Shown piece by piece: positions 7,318 through 15,575 of a stretch of DNA of 60,224 bases (position 1 is the stretch's first letter; the number at the start of each line of letters is the position of its first letter). The translations under genes and the position numbers were made by a program. Origin of the DNA: Loigolactobacillus bifermentans DSM 20003 (GTDB lineage: Bacteria; Bacillota; Bacilli; Lactobacillales; Lactobacillaceae); the NCBI RefSeq assembly GCF_001434575.1, contig NZ_AZDA01000082.1, positions 1 to 60,224 on the forward strand. Direction: 5' to 3'. The notes under the pieces are model-generated. The model was not told where the DNA came from. It saw only the letters and a list, made by a program, of their open reading frames with translations, and ran no database searches.

Positions 7318-8990
7318 GCCCTAGTGAAGTGCAAACCTTAAATCAAAATCGACTTCATTTTTATCAATTGTTAGCCCGAGTGTATCAACATGAATTGTCT
7401 CAGAGCATGATTCAACAATTGGTACATGTAACGTTTCCTAAGCAAACGGGCTCGGCTGAAATGGATCGTGGTTATGGCTTGTTAGAACGCTATTTTGTTA
7501 ATCATCAAATTGCTGCCATTGAGGAAGACTTGGCTTGCGACTATGCCAAAGTTTTCTTAGCAGCTGGTGAAACGAAAGGCAATGCTGCTTTTCCATATGA
7601 ATCTGTTTATACTAGTGATGAGAAATTAGTCATGCAACAAGCTTGGGCCGATGTGCGCGCCATTTATGGTTTAGAGAAGCTGGCCTTAGACACTGAAATG
7701 GCGGATATTAAAGAAGATCATATTGCAGTTGAATTGAAGTTTATGGCCTACTTGTGCGAAAAAAACAATTTAGAAGCGCAACAAACGTTTTTAAAAACAC
7801 ATTTGTTAGATTGGATCGTCGATTTTTGCGAAGATATACGCAAGTATAGCCACACCGATTTTTATCGTGGTATCGCTGATTTAACAGTGGGCTTTTTGAA
7901 ACGGGATGCAGCGTTGATTGAAACGCTGCAAACTGCAGCGCAGGCGCCTGCCACAAGTTTTACCATGGCCAATTCGGATTTTGATGCACTGATTCAGCAG
8001 TGGCAACAACATTATCATGTTTTTGCGCCAGCCTTTGTAAACGGGCGCAGTAATCAACACCGACCATTAGTCCGCTTCCAAGAAATCAACCAGGTCAGCG
8101 ATATTGTTTACGATCGTCAGTCAGATTTTTCCGCCAAGGAAATTTATTATCCGATTATGCAAACCATGTTTTACTTCACGGAGCATGAGGTGAAGGAAAG
8201 CCGGTTGAAAGACGATAAGGATTATCTGATTTTTATGCACCCTTGCGATATTAATGCGTTGCGTCGAACCGATACCGTTTTCATGAAAAACGGTGGCTTA
8301 ACGGATAGTTATTATAAACGGCTACGGGATAAAGTGAAAATTGTCATGATGGAATGCACACAAAGTTGTGAGAACTGTTTCTGTGTATCGATGAATTCAA
8401 ATCGGTCGGATCATTATGATATGGCGGTGCGTTTTGATCAGCATCAAATGAATGTTAATGTGAAAGACCCAAGTTTCTTAGCTGATTTTCAAGCAGCGCA
8501 AACCAGTGATTTTCAACCACAGTTTATTTCAGAGAATCAAGCAACCGTAACCTTACCTGAAATTAATTCGCGGGAAGAATTGGATTTAGCCGGTCATTTG
8601 GATTATTGGCAAACCTTTAATGAACGTTGTATTGGTTGTGGTGGCTGTAACACAGTGTGCCCAACGTGTACTTGTTTTGACACGTTAGATGTGACTTATG
8701 ACGAAAGCGGCAAACAAGGCGAACGGCGGCGCGTTTGGTCTTCTTGTATGTTGGATACTTTTACCCAAACAGCTGGTGGTAATCGCGCGCGGAAAACACC
8801 AGGCGATAATATGCGCTTTAAAACCTTGCATAAAGTTTACGATTACAAACAACGTTTTGGTGAAGAAAACATGTGTGTCGGCTGTGGCCGTTGTGTGATG
8901 CGCTGTCCCAAAGATATTTCATTTAGCGACACGATTAATGGCTTTACAGCTGCTTTCGCACAGGCTAAACAAGAACAGGCGGTGAAATAA
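7314..8990 (+). CDS. Fusion of a TorD-like chaperone with an AsrA-like iron-sulfur subunit
   Basis: The 558-residue protein has two parts. Residues 10-205 look like a TorD/DmsD chaperone, with the signature 'PYESVY' (94-99) and 'EDHIAVELKFM' (134-144). Residues about 221-558 match AsrA, the anaerobic sulfite reductase A subunit, with 'HPCDINALRRTD' (309-320), a Cys-rich 'ECTQSCENCFC' (347-357) and two [4Fe-4S] motifs (Cys439/442/445/449 and 521/524/527/531). AsrA-type proteins are usually near 340 residues and lack the chaperone part. ATG 7314 is chosen over an in-frame ATG at 7260 because it has an AGGGGG Shine-Dalgarno and a 4-bp overlap with the gene before. One protein may thus both mature and reduce the Mo enzyme. 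Confidence 0.88.
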   Translation: MSPSEVQTLNQNRLHFYQLLARVYQHELSQSMIQQLVHVTFPKQTGSAEMDRGYGLLERYFVNHQIAAIEEDLACDYAKVFLAAGETKGNAAFPYESVYTSDEKLVMQQAWADVRAIYGLEKLALDTEMADIKEDHIAVELKFMAYLCEKNNLEAQQTFLKTHLLDWIVDFCEDIRKYSHTDFYRGIADLTVGFLKRDAALIETLQTAAQAPATSFTMANSDFDALIQQWQQHYHVFAPAFVNGRSNQHRPLVRFQEINQVSDIVYDRQSDFSAKEIYYPIMQTMFYFTEHEVKESRLKDDKDYLIFMHPCDINALRRTDTVFMKNGGLTDSYYKRLRDKVKIVMMECTQSCENCFCVSMNSNRSDHYDMAVRFDQHQMNVNVKDPSFLADFQAAQTSDFQPQFISENQATVTLPEINSREELDLAGHLDYWQTFNERCIGCGGCNTVCPTCTCFDTLDVTYDESGKQGERRRVWSSCMLDTFTQTAGGNRARKTPGDNMRFKTLHKVYDYKQRFGEENMCVGCGRCVMRCPKDISFSDTINGFTAAFAQAKQEQAVK

Positions 8991-9785
8991 ATGGAAAATA
9001 TAATGTTGCCTGAACCGCATCAAATCTTAGATGTGGTCAAAGAAACGCAAGCAGAATATACTTTTCGGGTAGCGTATGATAAGCCGACCCAGTATAATCA
9101 ATTTTTCCAATTGTCCATCCCGAAAGTGGGGGAAGCGCCTATTTCAGTGAGTGGGAAAGGGAATGGTTACCTTGAATTCACCATGCGCAAAGTCGGTCGC
9201 TTAACAGAAGGGGTTTTTGGCCTTGATAAAGGGGATACGCTCTTTATGCGCGGCCCTTATGGCAATAGTTTTCCAGTTGCTGATTTTGAGGGTAAAGATC
9301 TGGTTGTTATCTGTGGTGGGACAGGGATGTCGCCAGTAAAAACGGTATTAACACACTTTATGGATCATCCTGAAATTTCTAAATCGGTACATTTCATTGT
9401 GGGTTTTAAGGATATTAACAGTGTCTTGTTTACGGACGCATTGAAAACCTTTAGTGAACAGCCGAAATTCCGCACCACGTATTGTTTGGACAACAGTGAA
9501 GCACCCGGTTTTCATAAAGGTTTTGTCACCCAATATATTAAAAACGTGCCCTTTGCTGATTTTGATGACTATAATGTTGCGATTGTTGGACCACCGATGA
9601 TGATGGGATTTTCAGCACAAGAATGTTTGAAAAATGGGGCTGACCCTAAGAAAATCTGGGTTTCCTTTGAGCGTCGCATGTCGTGTGCTGTTGGTAAATG
9701 TGGCCATTGTAAGATCAATGATACCTATGTGTGTTTAGATGGCCCCGTATTCAATTATACGAAGGCAGCCCATTTATTTGATTAA
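8991..9785 (+). CDS. AsrB-like FAD/NAD(P)H oxidoreductase subunit
   Basis: The 264-residue protein has a ferredoxin-reductase fold: FAD site 'RGPYGNSFP' (87-95), NAD(P)-binding 'CGGTGMSP' (108-115) and a C-terminal [2Fe-2S] motif (Cys232, 237, 240, 248), as in AsrB and dihydroorotate dehydrogenase K subunits. It should take electrons from NADH or NADPH and hand them to the AsrA domain encoded directly upstream; ATG follows the preceding TAA without a gap. The siroheme subunit AsrC, needed for sulfite reduction, is absent. The pair therefore most likely serves the molybdoenzyme. The operon ends in a terminator. Confidence 0.92.
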   Translation: MENIMLPEPHQILDVVKETQAEYTFRVAYDKPTQYNQFFQLSIPKVGEAPISVSGKGNGYLEFTMRKVGRLTEGVFGLDKGDTLFMRGPYGNSFPVADFEGKDLVVICGGTGMSPVKTVLTHFMDHPEISKSVHFIVGFKDINSVLFTDALKTFSEQPKFRTTYCLDNSEAPGFHKGFVTQYIKNVPFADFDDYNVAIVGPPMMMGFSAQECLKNGADPKKIWVSFERRMSCAVGKCGHCKINDTYVCLDGPVFNYTKAAHLFD

Positions 9786-9788
9786 ACT

Positions 9789-9830
9789 AAAAACGAGGTA
9801 ACGTCAATTTTGAGACGCTGCCTCGTTTTT
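9789..9830. terminator. Bidirectional terminator after the molybdoenzyme operon
   Basis: Arms aaaaacgagg and cctcgttttt, extended by an inner cgtc/gacg, form a long hairpin. It starts three bases after the AsrB stop and overlaps the 3' end of the convergent LysR gene. Confidence 0.9.
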
Positions 9831-10727
9831 AATTGCCTGCAACAATGGCTTTAACATGGGATTTTTGTTTTTAGGATCGTATAATGCCACAATGTCATAC
9901 CGTTGCGTGTGTGAATCGACAATGGGTAAATAATTAATTTGTTGGTCAGCTTGAAGTTGTTTTTGAGAAATCAGACCACTGGGATAAAAAGCGTAGGCTT
10001 GATCCAGTGCGACTAAAAAATGCATTTGTTCCGTGCTGGTGACCCGTTGAATTTGCTCGTAATCGTGAATAAAGGGCATTGTTGCGAGAAAGCGATTTAA
10101 TAAAAAGGTTGAACTTTCAGGACTGTAATAGAGCATTGGACGATTCCGCAGGTCTGTCGGTGTCAATTGGGTGTGTTGGCTAAGCGGATTTAACGTACTC
10201 ACCCCAATGACCATCTTACCTTGATAAATGGACTGCGCCATCAGGGTTGAATCGTCAGGTAGTGAGGCAGTTCCATAACCAATGGATAGCGCTAAATCTA
10301 ATTCGCCATTACTGACATTGTGTGTCAGGTGCTCGTTGCTACTTTCATGAATGTCAACCGCTAATCTAGGAAATTGTTGCCGAAGTTGAAATAGTGGATC
10401 TTGTAGCAGGTGCTTTTCGAAGGCCGAGAAATAGCCAACGCGCAGTCGTTGCTGTGTTTGATCATAATGTTGTAATGCCGTAAGCGCACTCATATAATGA
10501 TTCACAATATCTTGAGCCGAAGTCAAAAATACTTTGCCTTGCGTTGTTAATGTGATTTTGTTGTTACCACGAATGAAAAGTGGCACATTTAATTCCGTTT
10601 CCAGCTGGGCCATTTGTTTAGACACAGCCCGTTGTGTCAAGTACTCCTGGGCAGCAACTTGCTTGAAACTGCCGTATTGTGCGACTTTTAAAAAGGTTCT
10701 TAAACGATTAATATCGATACTGATCAC
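9804..10727 (-). CDS. LysR-family regulator next to the flavoprotein reductase gene
   Basis: The 307-residue protein starts with a typical LysR helix-turn-helix ('INRLRTFLKVAQYGSFKQVAAQEYLTQRAVSKQMAQLE') followed by an effector-binding domain. It is divergent from the flavoprotein gene at 10906 and probably regulates it. The start is uncertain: GTG 10727 has no Shine-Dalgarno of its own, and the AGGTG that contains it is spaced six bases from an ATC codon at 10718 where relatives would have ATG. I keep GTG as the conservative choice. The signal could be a phenolic compound given the padA locus nearby, which is inference. Confidence 0.85.
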   Translation of the reverse strand: MISIDINRLRTFLKVAQYGSFKQVAAQEYLTQRAVSKQMAQLETELNVPLFIRGNNKITLTTQGKVFLTSAQDIVNHYMSALTALQHYDQTQQRLRVGYFSAFEKHLLQDPLFQLRQQFPRLAVDIHESSNEHLTHNVSNGELDLALSIGYGTASLPDDSTLMAQSIYQGKMVIGVSTLNPLSQHTQLTPTDLRNRPMLYYSPESSTFLLNRFLATMPFIHDYEQIQRVTSTEQMHFLVALDQAYAFYPSGLISQKQLQADQQINYLPIVDSHTQRYDIVALYDPKNKNPMLKPLLQAIKNEAASQN

Positions 10728-10742
10728 CTGATGAACCAGAAC

Positions 10743-10828
10743 AAAAAGTTCGGCTGTTGAACTTTTTAAGCGGTTTGAATTTGATTGGTTTGCGGTTATG
10801 ATGGACTTGTTTCATGAGGCAACCAATC
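10743..10828. promoter_or_regulatory. Divergent promoter region with two dyads (LysR operator candidate)
   Basis: A perfect dyad AAAAAGTTC-N7-GAACTTTTT (10743-10767), of T-N11-A type, lies just upstream of a promoter-like TTTGAA (10774-10779), 17 bases, TATGAT (10797-10802) directed at the flavoprotein gene. A second repeat, GATTGGTT (10783-10790) and AACCAATC (10821-10828), flanks that -10. Regulation by the adjacent LysR is inferred. Confidence 0.55.
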
Positions 10829-10905
10829 TATTCATTATAAGGATAGAAGCCGTTTACCGTCAATTGTTCAAATTATAACTTGTGTCAAGCAAGGGGGAAT
10901 CATAG

Positions 10906-12360
10906 ATGACGATTAGTCAAAAAGAACGTTATGATATTGTCGTAGTTGGAACAGGTGCTGCTGGCACATCAGCGGCCTTGGAAGCAACACAACAAGGTGC
11001 CACTGTTTTGTTACTTGAAAAGGGACGCCATACAGGTGGCAGTAGTAATTATACAGAAGGGCTATTTGCGGTCGATTCATATCTCCAAAAGCAGCAAGGC
11101 ATTCAGGTTTCTGGTACAGATGTTTTGAAAGAAGAAGTTGAATACTCAAAATTTAAAGCGGATTCACGCATTTGGCGGCGGTATGTCGATGATAGTGCAA
11201 ATACCGTTCAATGGTTACGTGATCAAGGTGTGACTTATGAAGGTGTTCAGGCCATGGGGGCCGGTGAAGCAACTTGGCACATTTATGATGGGATGGGTCA
11301 GTCTGTGTTGCATGATCACTTATTACCACAGGCTGAAAAATTAGGTGTCGAATTATTAACATCTACCACAGCAGTTGAATTATTACAGGATCAAACAGGG
11401 GCGATCACTGGGGTTAAAATCCAAGATGAAATTACCCGCGATTTGCAAAATGTCCAAACATCAGCCGTGATTTTAGCCACCGGTGGTTATTTGAACAATC
11501 CTGAAATGATGGCCCAATTAACGGCCTATGACACGTCACGTTTGGTGCCGGTCAGCTCAGGAAAGGGCACGGGCGATGGGTTGCGGTTAGCCTGGAACGC
11601 AGGTGCAAAACAGTATGGCACTGGCATGGCCATGTTATTTGGCGGTTATCTCAAAGATCCAGACGAACCATCGTTTAAACTGATGGCATCCCAAATGAAT
11701 ACCGCCGCTGGTCAACAGCCGTTACTTTGGGTCAATGAACACGGTGAGCGTTTTGTAGATGAATCTGTTGTGTATAATTTTTCATATGCTGGTAATGCGT
11801 TGTATACGCAAAACCAAGTTTTCAGCATTTTAGACCAAGGCGTGATCGATAAAATGGCCACTGACGGTCATTTTATGGGACTTGGCGTTTATGTGAAGCG
11901 TGGTGAAAAAATGGCCACTTTGCAGGCCGAGTTAGATGAAACTGTGGCTGCCCATAAACCGTTTATTTTTAAAGCAGATACGATTGAAGCGTTAGCGCAG
12001 GCTATGGGGATGTCGGAAACAGCCTTGACACAAACTGTGTTAACTTACAATCAGTTTTGTGCAGCTGGTGTCGATCAGGACTTTGGTAAGGCGCAGCAAT
12101 ATCTTGTGCCAGTTACAAAAGGACCGTTTTATGGTTTTAAGTTAAACGTTGGTGCGTTTTGCACCATGGGTGGCTTACAAGTCACAACTGACAATGCCGT
12201 TTTAACAAATGCCGGCACGCCGATTCCAGGCCTATATGCTGCTGGTAATGACGCGTCTGGTTTAACCGGTGATACCTATGGGCCCAATATGCCAGGCACT
12301 TGTGTTGGGTATGCTTTCTATTCAGGTCGCAACGCTGGCCACCATGCGGCGCAAGCTTAA
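10906..12360 (+). CDS. FAD-dependent fumarate-reductase-like enzyme, possibly vinylphenol reductase
   Basis: The 484-residue protein is a single FAD_binding_2 flavoprotein. It has the dinucleotide motif 'VVVGTGAAGTSAALEA' near residue 12, 'GGSSNYTEG' and a C-terminal FAD motif 'PGLYAAGNDASGL'. It lacks the FMN-linked or heme domains of other fumarate or urocanate reductases. L. plantarum VprA, which reduces 4-vinylphenols to 4-ethylphenols, belongs to this broad group, and the presence of padA about 9 kb away makes that role attractive. Other alkene substrates (fumarate, enoates, steroids) are possible. AAGGGGGAA precedes ATG 10906. The gene stands alone between its LysR and a terminator. Confidence 0.7.
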   Translation: MTISQKERYDIVVVGTGAAGTSAALEATQQGATVLLLEKGRHTGGSSNYTEGLFAVDSYLQKQQGIQVSGTDVLKEEVEYSKFKADSRIWRRYVDDSANTVQWLRDQGVTYEGVQAMGAGEATWHIYDGMGQSVLHDHLLPQAEKLGVELLTSTTAVELLQDQTGAITGVKIQDEITRDLQNVQTSAVILATGGYLNNPEMMAQLTAYDTSRLVPVSSGKGTGDGLRLAWNAGAKQYGTGMAMLFGGYLKDPDEPSFKLMASQMNTAAGQQPLLWVNEHGERFVDESVVYNFSYAGNALYTQNQVFSILDQGVIDKMATDGHFMGLGVYVKRGEKMATLQAELDETVAAHKPFIFKADTIEALAQAMGMSETALTQTVLTYNQFCAAGVDQDFGKAQQYLVPVTKGPFYGFKLNVGAFCTMGGLQVTTDNAVLTNAGTPIPGLYAAGNDASGLTGDTYGPNMPGTCVGYAFYSGRNAGHHAAQA

Positions 12361-12443
12361 AAATAAGGTGAAAACTCAGATTTAAAAACAGATTGTTAAG
12401 CTGTGTCTCGTTATCAAGAGACTGTGAATGGCAGCGACAAAAC

Positions 12444-12491
12444 AAATACCCGATTATCATGACGAGCTTTGGTCATGATAATCGGGTATTT
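12444..12491. terminator. Bidirectional terminator, 20-bp perfect stem
   Basis: Arms aaatacccgattatcatgac and gtcatgataatcgggtattt are perfectly complementary around an eight-base loop. It separates the flavoprotein gene from the convergent methylglyoxal synthase gene. T runs are short, so efficiency is uncertain. Confidence 0.8.
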
Positions 12492-12551
12492 ACTTGGACC
12501 GCGTTTTGGTAAAGCTTTGCCAGTCACTGTTGCATCAAGTATTTTGTTTGG

Positions 12552-12983
12552 TTATTCTGCTGGGTAGCCATCGTGGCGACTTTCATCCCCGTTGACAACT
12601 TGTCGAAAGTCGAGAAAGTGCGCATCTGCTGCCCGTAGTAGCGCCTCAGCGCTTCCTAAATTGGTGGCTAAAGGAATATTGTAAACGTCAGCCAGTCGAA
12701 TCAGGGCGTTAACATCTGGTTCATGTGGTTGGGCGGTTAGTGGATCGCGCAAAAAGATGATTAGGTCCAATTTGTTTTGCGCAATTAAGGCACCGATTTC
12801 TTGGTCGCCACCTAGCGGTCCGGAGTTAAAACAGGTTACAGGTAAGCCAGTCGTTTCTGCAATTAAAGTGCCAGTATGGCCCGTGCCAAATAGTGTGTGT
12901 TGTGCCAAAATATCACGGTAGGCCAGTACCAACTGTTTCATAAAGGGTTTCTTTTCATCGTGGGCAATGAGAGCAATATTTAT
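12552..12983 (-). CDS. mgsA: Methylglyoxal synthase with an apparent ATA start codon
   Basis: This enzyme turns dihydroxyacetone phosphate into methylglyoxal plus phosphate. The recognisable protein (143 residues) reads from codon ATA at 12983-12981: '[16 protein letters not shown]', then 'GTGHTGTLI', '[14 protein letters not shown]' and '[15 protein letters not shown]', all family signatures. The His and Lys of 'AHDEKK' correspond to phosphate-site residues of E. coli MgsA (His19, Lys23), so a start at the first ATG (12941) would remove them. In-frame TGA lies two codons before ATA, and AAAGGTGG is seven bases from it. Translation from AUA, a recent ATG-to-ATA change, or a sequence error are the options. 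Confidence 0.85.
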   Translation of the reverse strand: MNIALIAHDEKKPFMKQLVLAYRDILAQHTLFGTGHTGTLIAETTGLPVTCFNSGPLGGDQEIGALIAQNKLDLIIFLRDPLTAQPHEPDVNALIRLADVYNIPLATNLGSAEALLRAADAHFLDFRQVVNGDESRHDGYPAE

Positions 12984-13182
12984 GAGTCAACCACCTTTCT
13001 AAAATCAGTATACAAAAGCAGCTGGTGACAATGCAACTGTAAAGTGGTCGCCTCTGTTTTTCTTGATCAGAAGTGCTATGATGAATGTTAGTGTAACCCC
13101 TTTCTTTTATATCGTAATCATGGCATACTAGTGATAACGATTGTGGATGTTGAAAGGTTACAAAGCGAAAGGAGTTTTTTGC

Positions 13183-14955
13183 ATGCATTATACCAATGGA
13201 AACTATGAAGCTTTTGCCAGACCACGAAAACCAGCTGGCGTTGATCAGAAATCGGCCTATATTGTGGGGACCGGTTTAGCCGGTTTAGCGGCTGCTGCAT
13301 TTTTAATTCGGGATGGTCAAATGCCCGGAGACCACATTCATTTGTTTGAAGAATTACCATTAGGTGGGGGCTCATTAGACGGTGAAAGTCGGCCTGATAT
13401 TGGTTTTGTAACCCGTGGTGGTCGTGAAATGGAAGATCACTTTGAATGTTTATGGGATCTTTATCGTTCTATTCCATCTTTAGAAATTGAAGGGGCCTCA
13501 TATTTAGATGAATATTACTGGTTGGATAAAGATGATCCTAACTCATCGAATTGTCGCCTAATCTATCAACGTGGGAATCAAGTGCCGGATGATGGCCAGT
13601 ATACGTTAGGCAAAACATCAAAGGAAATTATGAAGTTGGTGCTGACGCCAGAAGCTAAGTTGGGCAAGCAAACAATCGGTGAATACTTTACACCGGCGTT
13701 TTTTGATAGTAATTTTTGGATCTATTGGTCAACCATGTTTGCTTTTGAAAAATGGCATTCAGTGGTTGAAATGCGGCGTTATGCCATGCGTTTCATTCAT
13801 CATATTGATGGCTTGCCTGATTTCACCGCACTGAAATTTAACAAGTACAATCAATATGACTCAATGGTCTTACCACTGATCAAGTACTTAGAAAGTCACC
13901 AGGTTGCGATTCAGTACGATACCACGGTGCAAAACGTGATCGTGACGACTAAAGGTGCCGAGAAACACGCTGAGAAGCTGTTGTTAACGGTAAAAGGTGC
14001 ACCACAAGAAATCAATTTAACGGACAATGATTTGGTTTTCGTGACCAACGGTTCCATTACTGAAAGTACAACTTATGGGGATCATCACACACCAGCACCC
14101 GTTTCCAAAGCAGTCGGTGGCAGCTGGCAGCTATGGGAAAATTTGGCCAAGCAATCACCAGATTTCGGTCATCCCAAAGTCTTCTATAAGAATATTCCGG
14201 CTAAAAGTTGGTTTGTATCCGCAACGGCCACGATTGAAAATACAGCAGTTGATCCGTATATCGAACGTCTGACAAAGCGGGATCTACATGATGGTAAAGT
14301 CAATACCGGTGGGATTATCACGGTAACAGATTCAAGCTGGGATCTTAGTTTTACCATTCACCGGCAACCACATTTTAAGAACCAAAAGCCAAATGAAACG
14401 GTGGTTTGGATCTATGCGCTGTACTCTGATACAGAAGGTGATTACATTCATAAAAAAATCACAGACTGTACCGGAGAAGAGATTACCCAAGAGTGGTTGT
14501 ATCATTTAGGTGTCCCGACCAGCTTGATTGGTCAATTGTCACAACAAGAATCGATTAACACAAATCCAGTGTATATGCCTTACATTACGGCATACTTTAT
14601 GCCTCGTTTGAAAGGTGACCGGCCAGCTGTTGTTCCAAAAGGCTCACAAAATATTGCCTTTATTGGAAACTTTGCGGAGTCACCATCGCGAGATACCGTG
14701 TTTACCACTGAATATTCTGTGAGAACGGCAATGGAGGCAGTTTATACGCTATTAGCGATTGAACGTGGCGTGCCAGAAGTCTTTAATTCCGTTTATGACA
14801 TTCGTGAATTATTAAAATCAACCTATTATTTAGGCGATAAGAAAAAATTAACTGAAACCAAGCTACCGATTCCAGCACCGATTAAACGCCGAATCGTGCG
14901 TAAAGTTCGTGGGACTTGGATCGGTGAACTATTACGCAATGCAAAATTATTGTAA
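13183..14955 (+). CDS. ohyA: Oleate hydratase (myosin-cross-reactive antigen family)
   Basis: The 590-residue FAD protein adds water to the cis-9 double bond of oleic or linoleic acid, giving 10-hydroxy fatty acids. That is a detoxification step at the inner face of the membrane. Family motifs are clear: '[20 protein letters not shown]' near residue 28, 'PLGGGSLDG', '[16 protein letters not shown]' and '[20 protein letters not shown]'. ATG 13183 is eight bases after GGAG; an upstream in-frame TTG at 13141 lacks a Shine-Dalgarno. It appears monocistronic. Length fits the family (about 565-590). Confidence 0.96.
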   Translation: MHYTNGNYEAFARPRKPAGVDQKSAYIVGTGLAGLAAAAFLIRDGQMPGDHIHLFEELPLGGGSLDGESRPDIGFVTRGGREMEDHFECLWDLYRSIPSLEIEGASYLDEYYWLDKDDPNSSNCRLIYQRGNQVPDDGQYTLGKTSKEIMKLVLTPEAKLGKQTIGEYFTPAFFDSNFWIYWSTMFAFEKWHSVVEMRRYAMRFIHHIDGLPDFTALKFNKYNQYDSMVLPLIKYLESHQVAIQYDTTVQNVIVTTKGAEKHAEKLLLTVKGAPQEINLTDNDLVFVTNGSITESTTYGDHHTPAPVSKAVGGSWQLWENLAKQSPDFGHPKVFYKNIPAKSWFVSATATIENTAVDPYIERLTKRDLHDGKVNTGGIITVTDSSWDLSFTIHRQPHFKNQKPNETVVWIYALYSDTEGDYIHKKITDCTGEEITQEWLYHLGVPTSLIGQLSQQESINTNPVYMPYITAYFMPRLKGDRPAVVPKGSQNIAFIGNFAESPSRDTVFTTEYSVRTAMEAVYTLLAIERGVPEVFNSVYDIRELLKSTYYLGDKKKLTETKLPIPAPIKRRIVRKVRGTWIGELLRNAKLL

Positions 14956-14989
14956 GTCAACAATTCAATCTTGTACAATTAAGTTTCAC

Positions 14990-15018
14990 TTGACTATTTA
15001 GAATGATTCTCTTATAAT
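14990..15018 (+). promoter_or_regulatory. dps promoter with an embedded PerR-like box
   Basis: TTGACT (14990-14995) and TATAAT (15013-15018) are spaced 17 bases. Between them TTAGAATGATTCTCT (14998-15012) matches 13 of 15 positions of the PerR consensus TTANAATNATTNTAA. A repressor bound there would block polymerase, as expected for a peroxide-inducible dps gene. Binding is inferred. Confidence 0.8.
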
Positions 15019-15062
15019 AATAGTTGTCAATAAGACAATCAAATTTAACTGGAGGTTTTTAA

Positions 15063-15530
15063 ATGTCAGATTTTACACAAACAAAGCAGCAGCTAAACCA
15101 ACTCATTGCAGATCTCAGTCAATTACAAGTCAATATTCAACAAACGCATTGGTTTGTTCGTGGCCCACAGTTCTTCAAGATCCATCCTTTAATGGATGAC
15201 TATAATGATGCGTTAGCAGCTCAGTTAGATGAAGTCGCAGAACGTTTAATTGCCATCGGTGGGACGCCTTATGCAACGACCCATGAATTTATCGAACATA
15301 CTGGGTTACCTGATGAAAAAATCACTTGGAATCAATATTCAATGGTTGAATTGATGACACGGTTAAATGATCAATTTAAGTATCTGAATACGCAGTATCA
15401 AAAAGGAATTGAGATTACGGATGCTGAAAAAGATTTCTCAACCCAAGATATGTTGATTGCGGCGCACACAGAAATTGATAAGTATATTTGGATGATCTCT
15501 GCTTACTTAGGCAAAGGTCCCCAAGAATAA
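15063..15530 (+). CDS. dps: Dps-family ferritin-like DNA-protection protein
   Basis: The 155-residue four-helix protein carries the Dps ferroxidase signature: His in 'QQTHWFVRGPQFF' and Asp/Glu in 'MDDYNDALAAQLDEVAERL'. Dps dodecamers oxidise and store iron using peroxide and can bind DNA, protecting against oxidative damage. GGAGG lies well before ATG 15063. A strong sigma-A promoter with a PerR-like box sits about 50 bases upstream and a terminator follows, so this is a single-gene unit. Length and motifs are normal for the family. Confidence 0.96.
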   Translation: MSDFTQTKQQLNQLIADLSQLQVNIQQTHWFVRGPQFFKIHPLMDDYNDALAAQLDEVAERLIAIGGTPYATTHEFIEHTGLPDEKITWNQYSMVELMTRLNDQFKYLNTQYQKGIEITDAEKDFSTQDMLIAAHTEIDKYIWMISAYLGKGPQE

Positions 15531-15537
15531 AATTAAT

Positions 15538-15575
15538 AAAAAATGCTTGCCTCGATGATGAGACAAGCATTTTTT
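15538..15575. terminator. Bidirectional terminator between dps and the diguanylate cyclase gene
   Basis: Arms aaaaaatgcttg and caagcatttttt, with an inner ctc/gag pairing, form a hairpin with A and T runs on both sides. Confidence 0.92.

Noticed and set aside
7314-9785. AsrA/AsrB as a dissimilatory sulfite reductase
   Set aside because: No asrC siroheme subunit is present and the genes are coupled to a molybdoenzyme, so the pair is better read as an electron-donor module.
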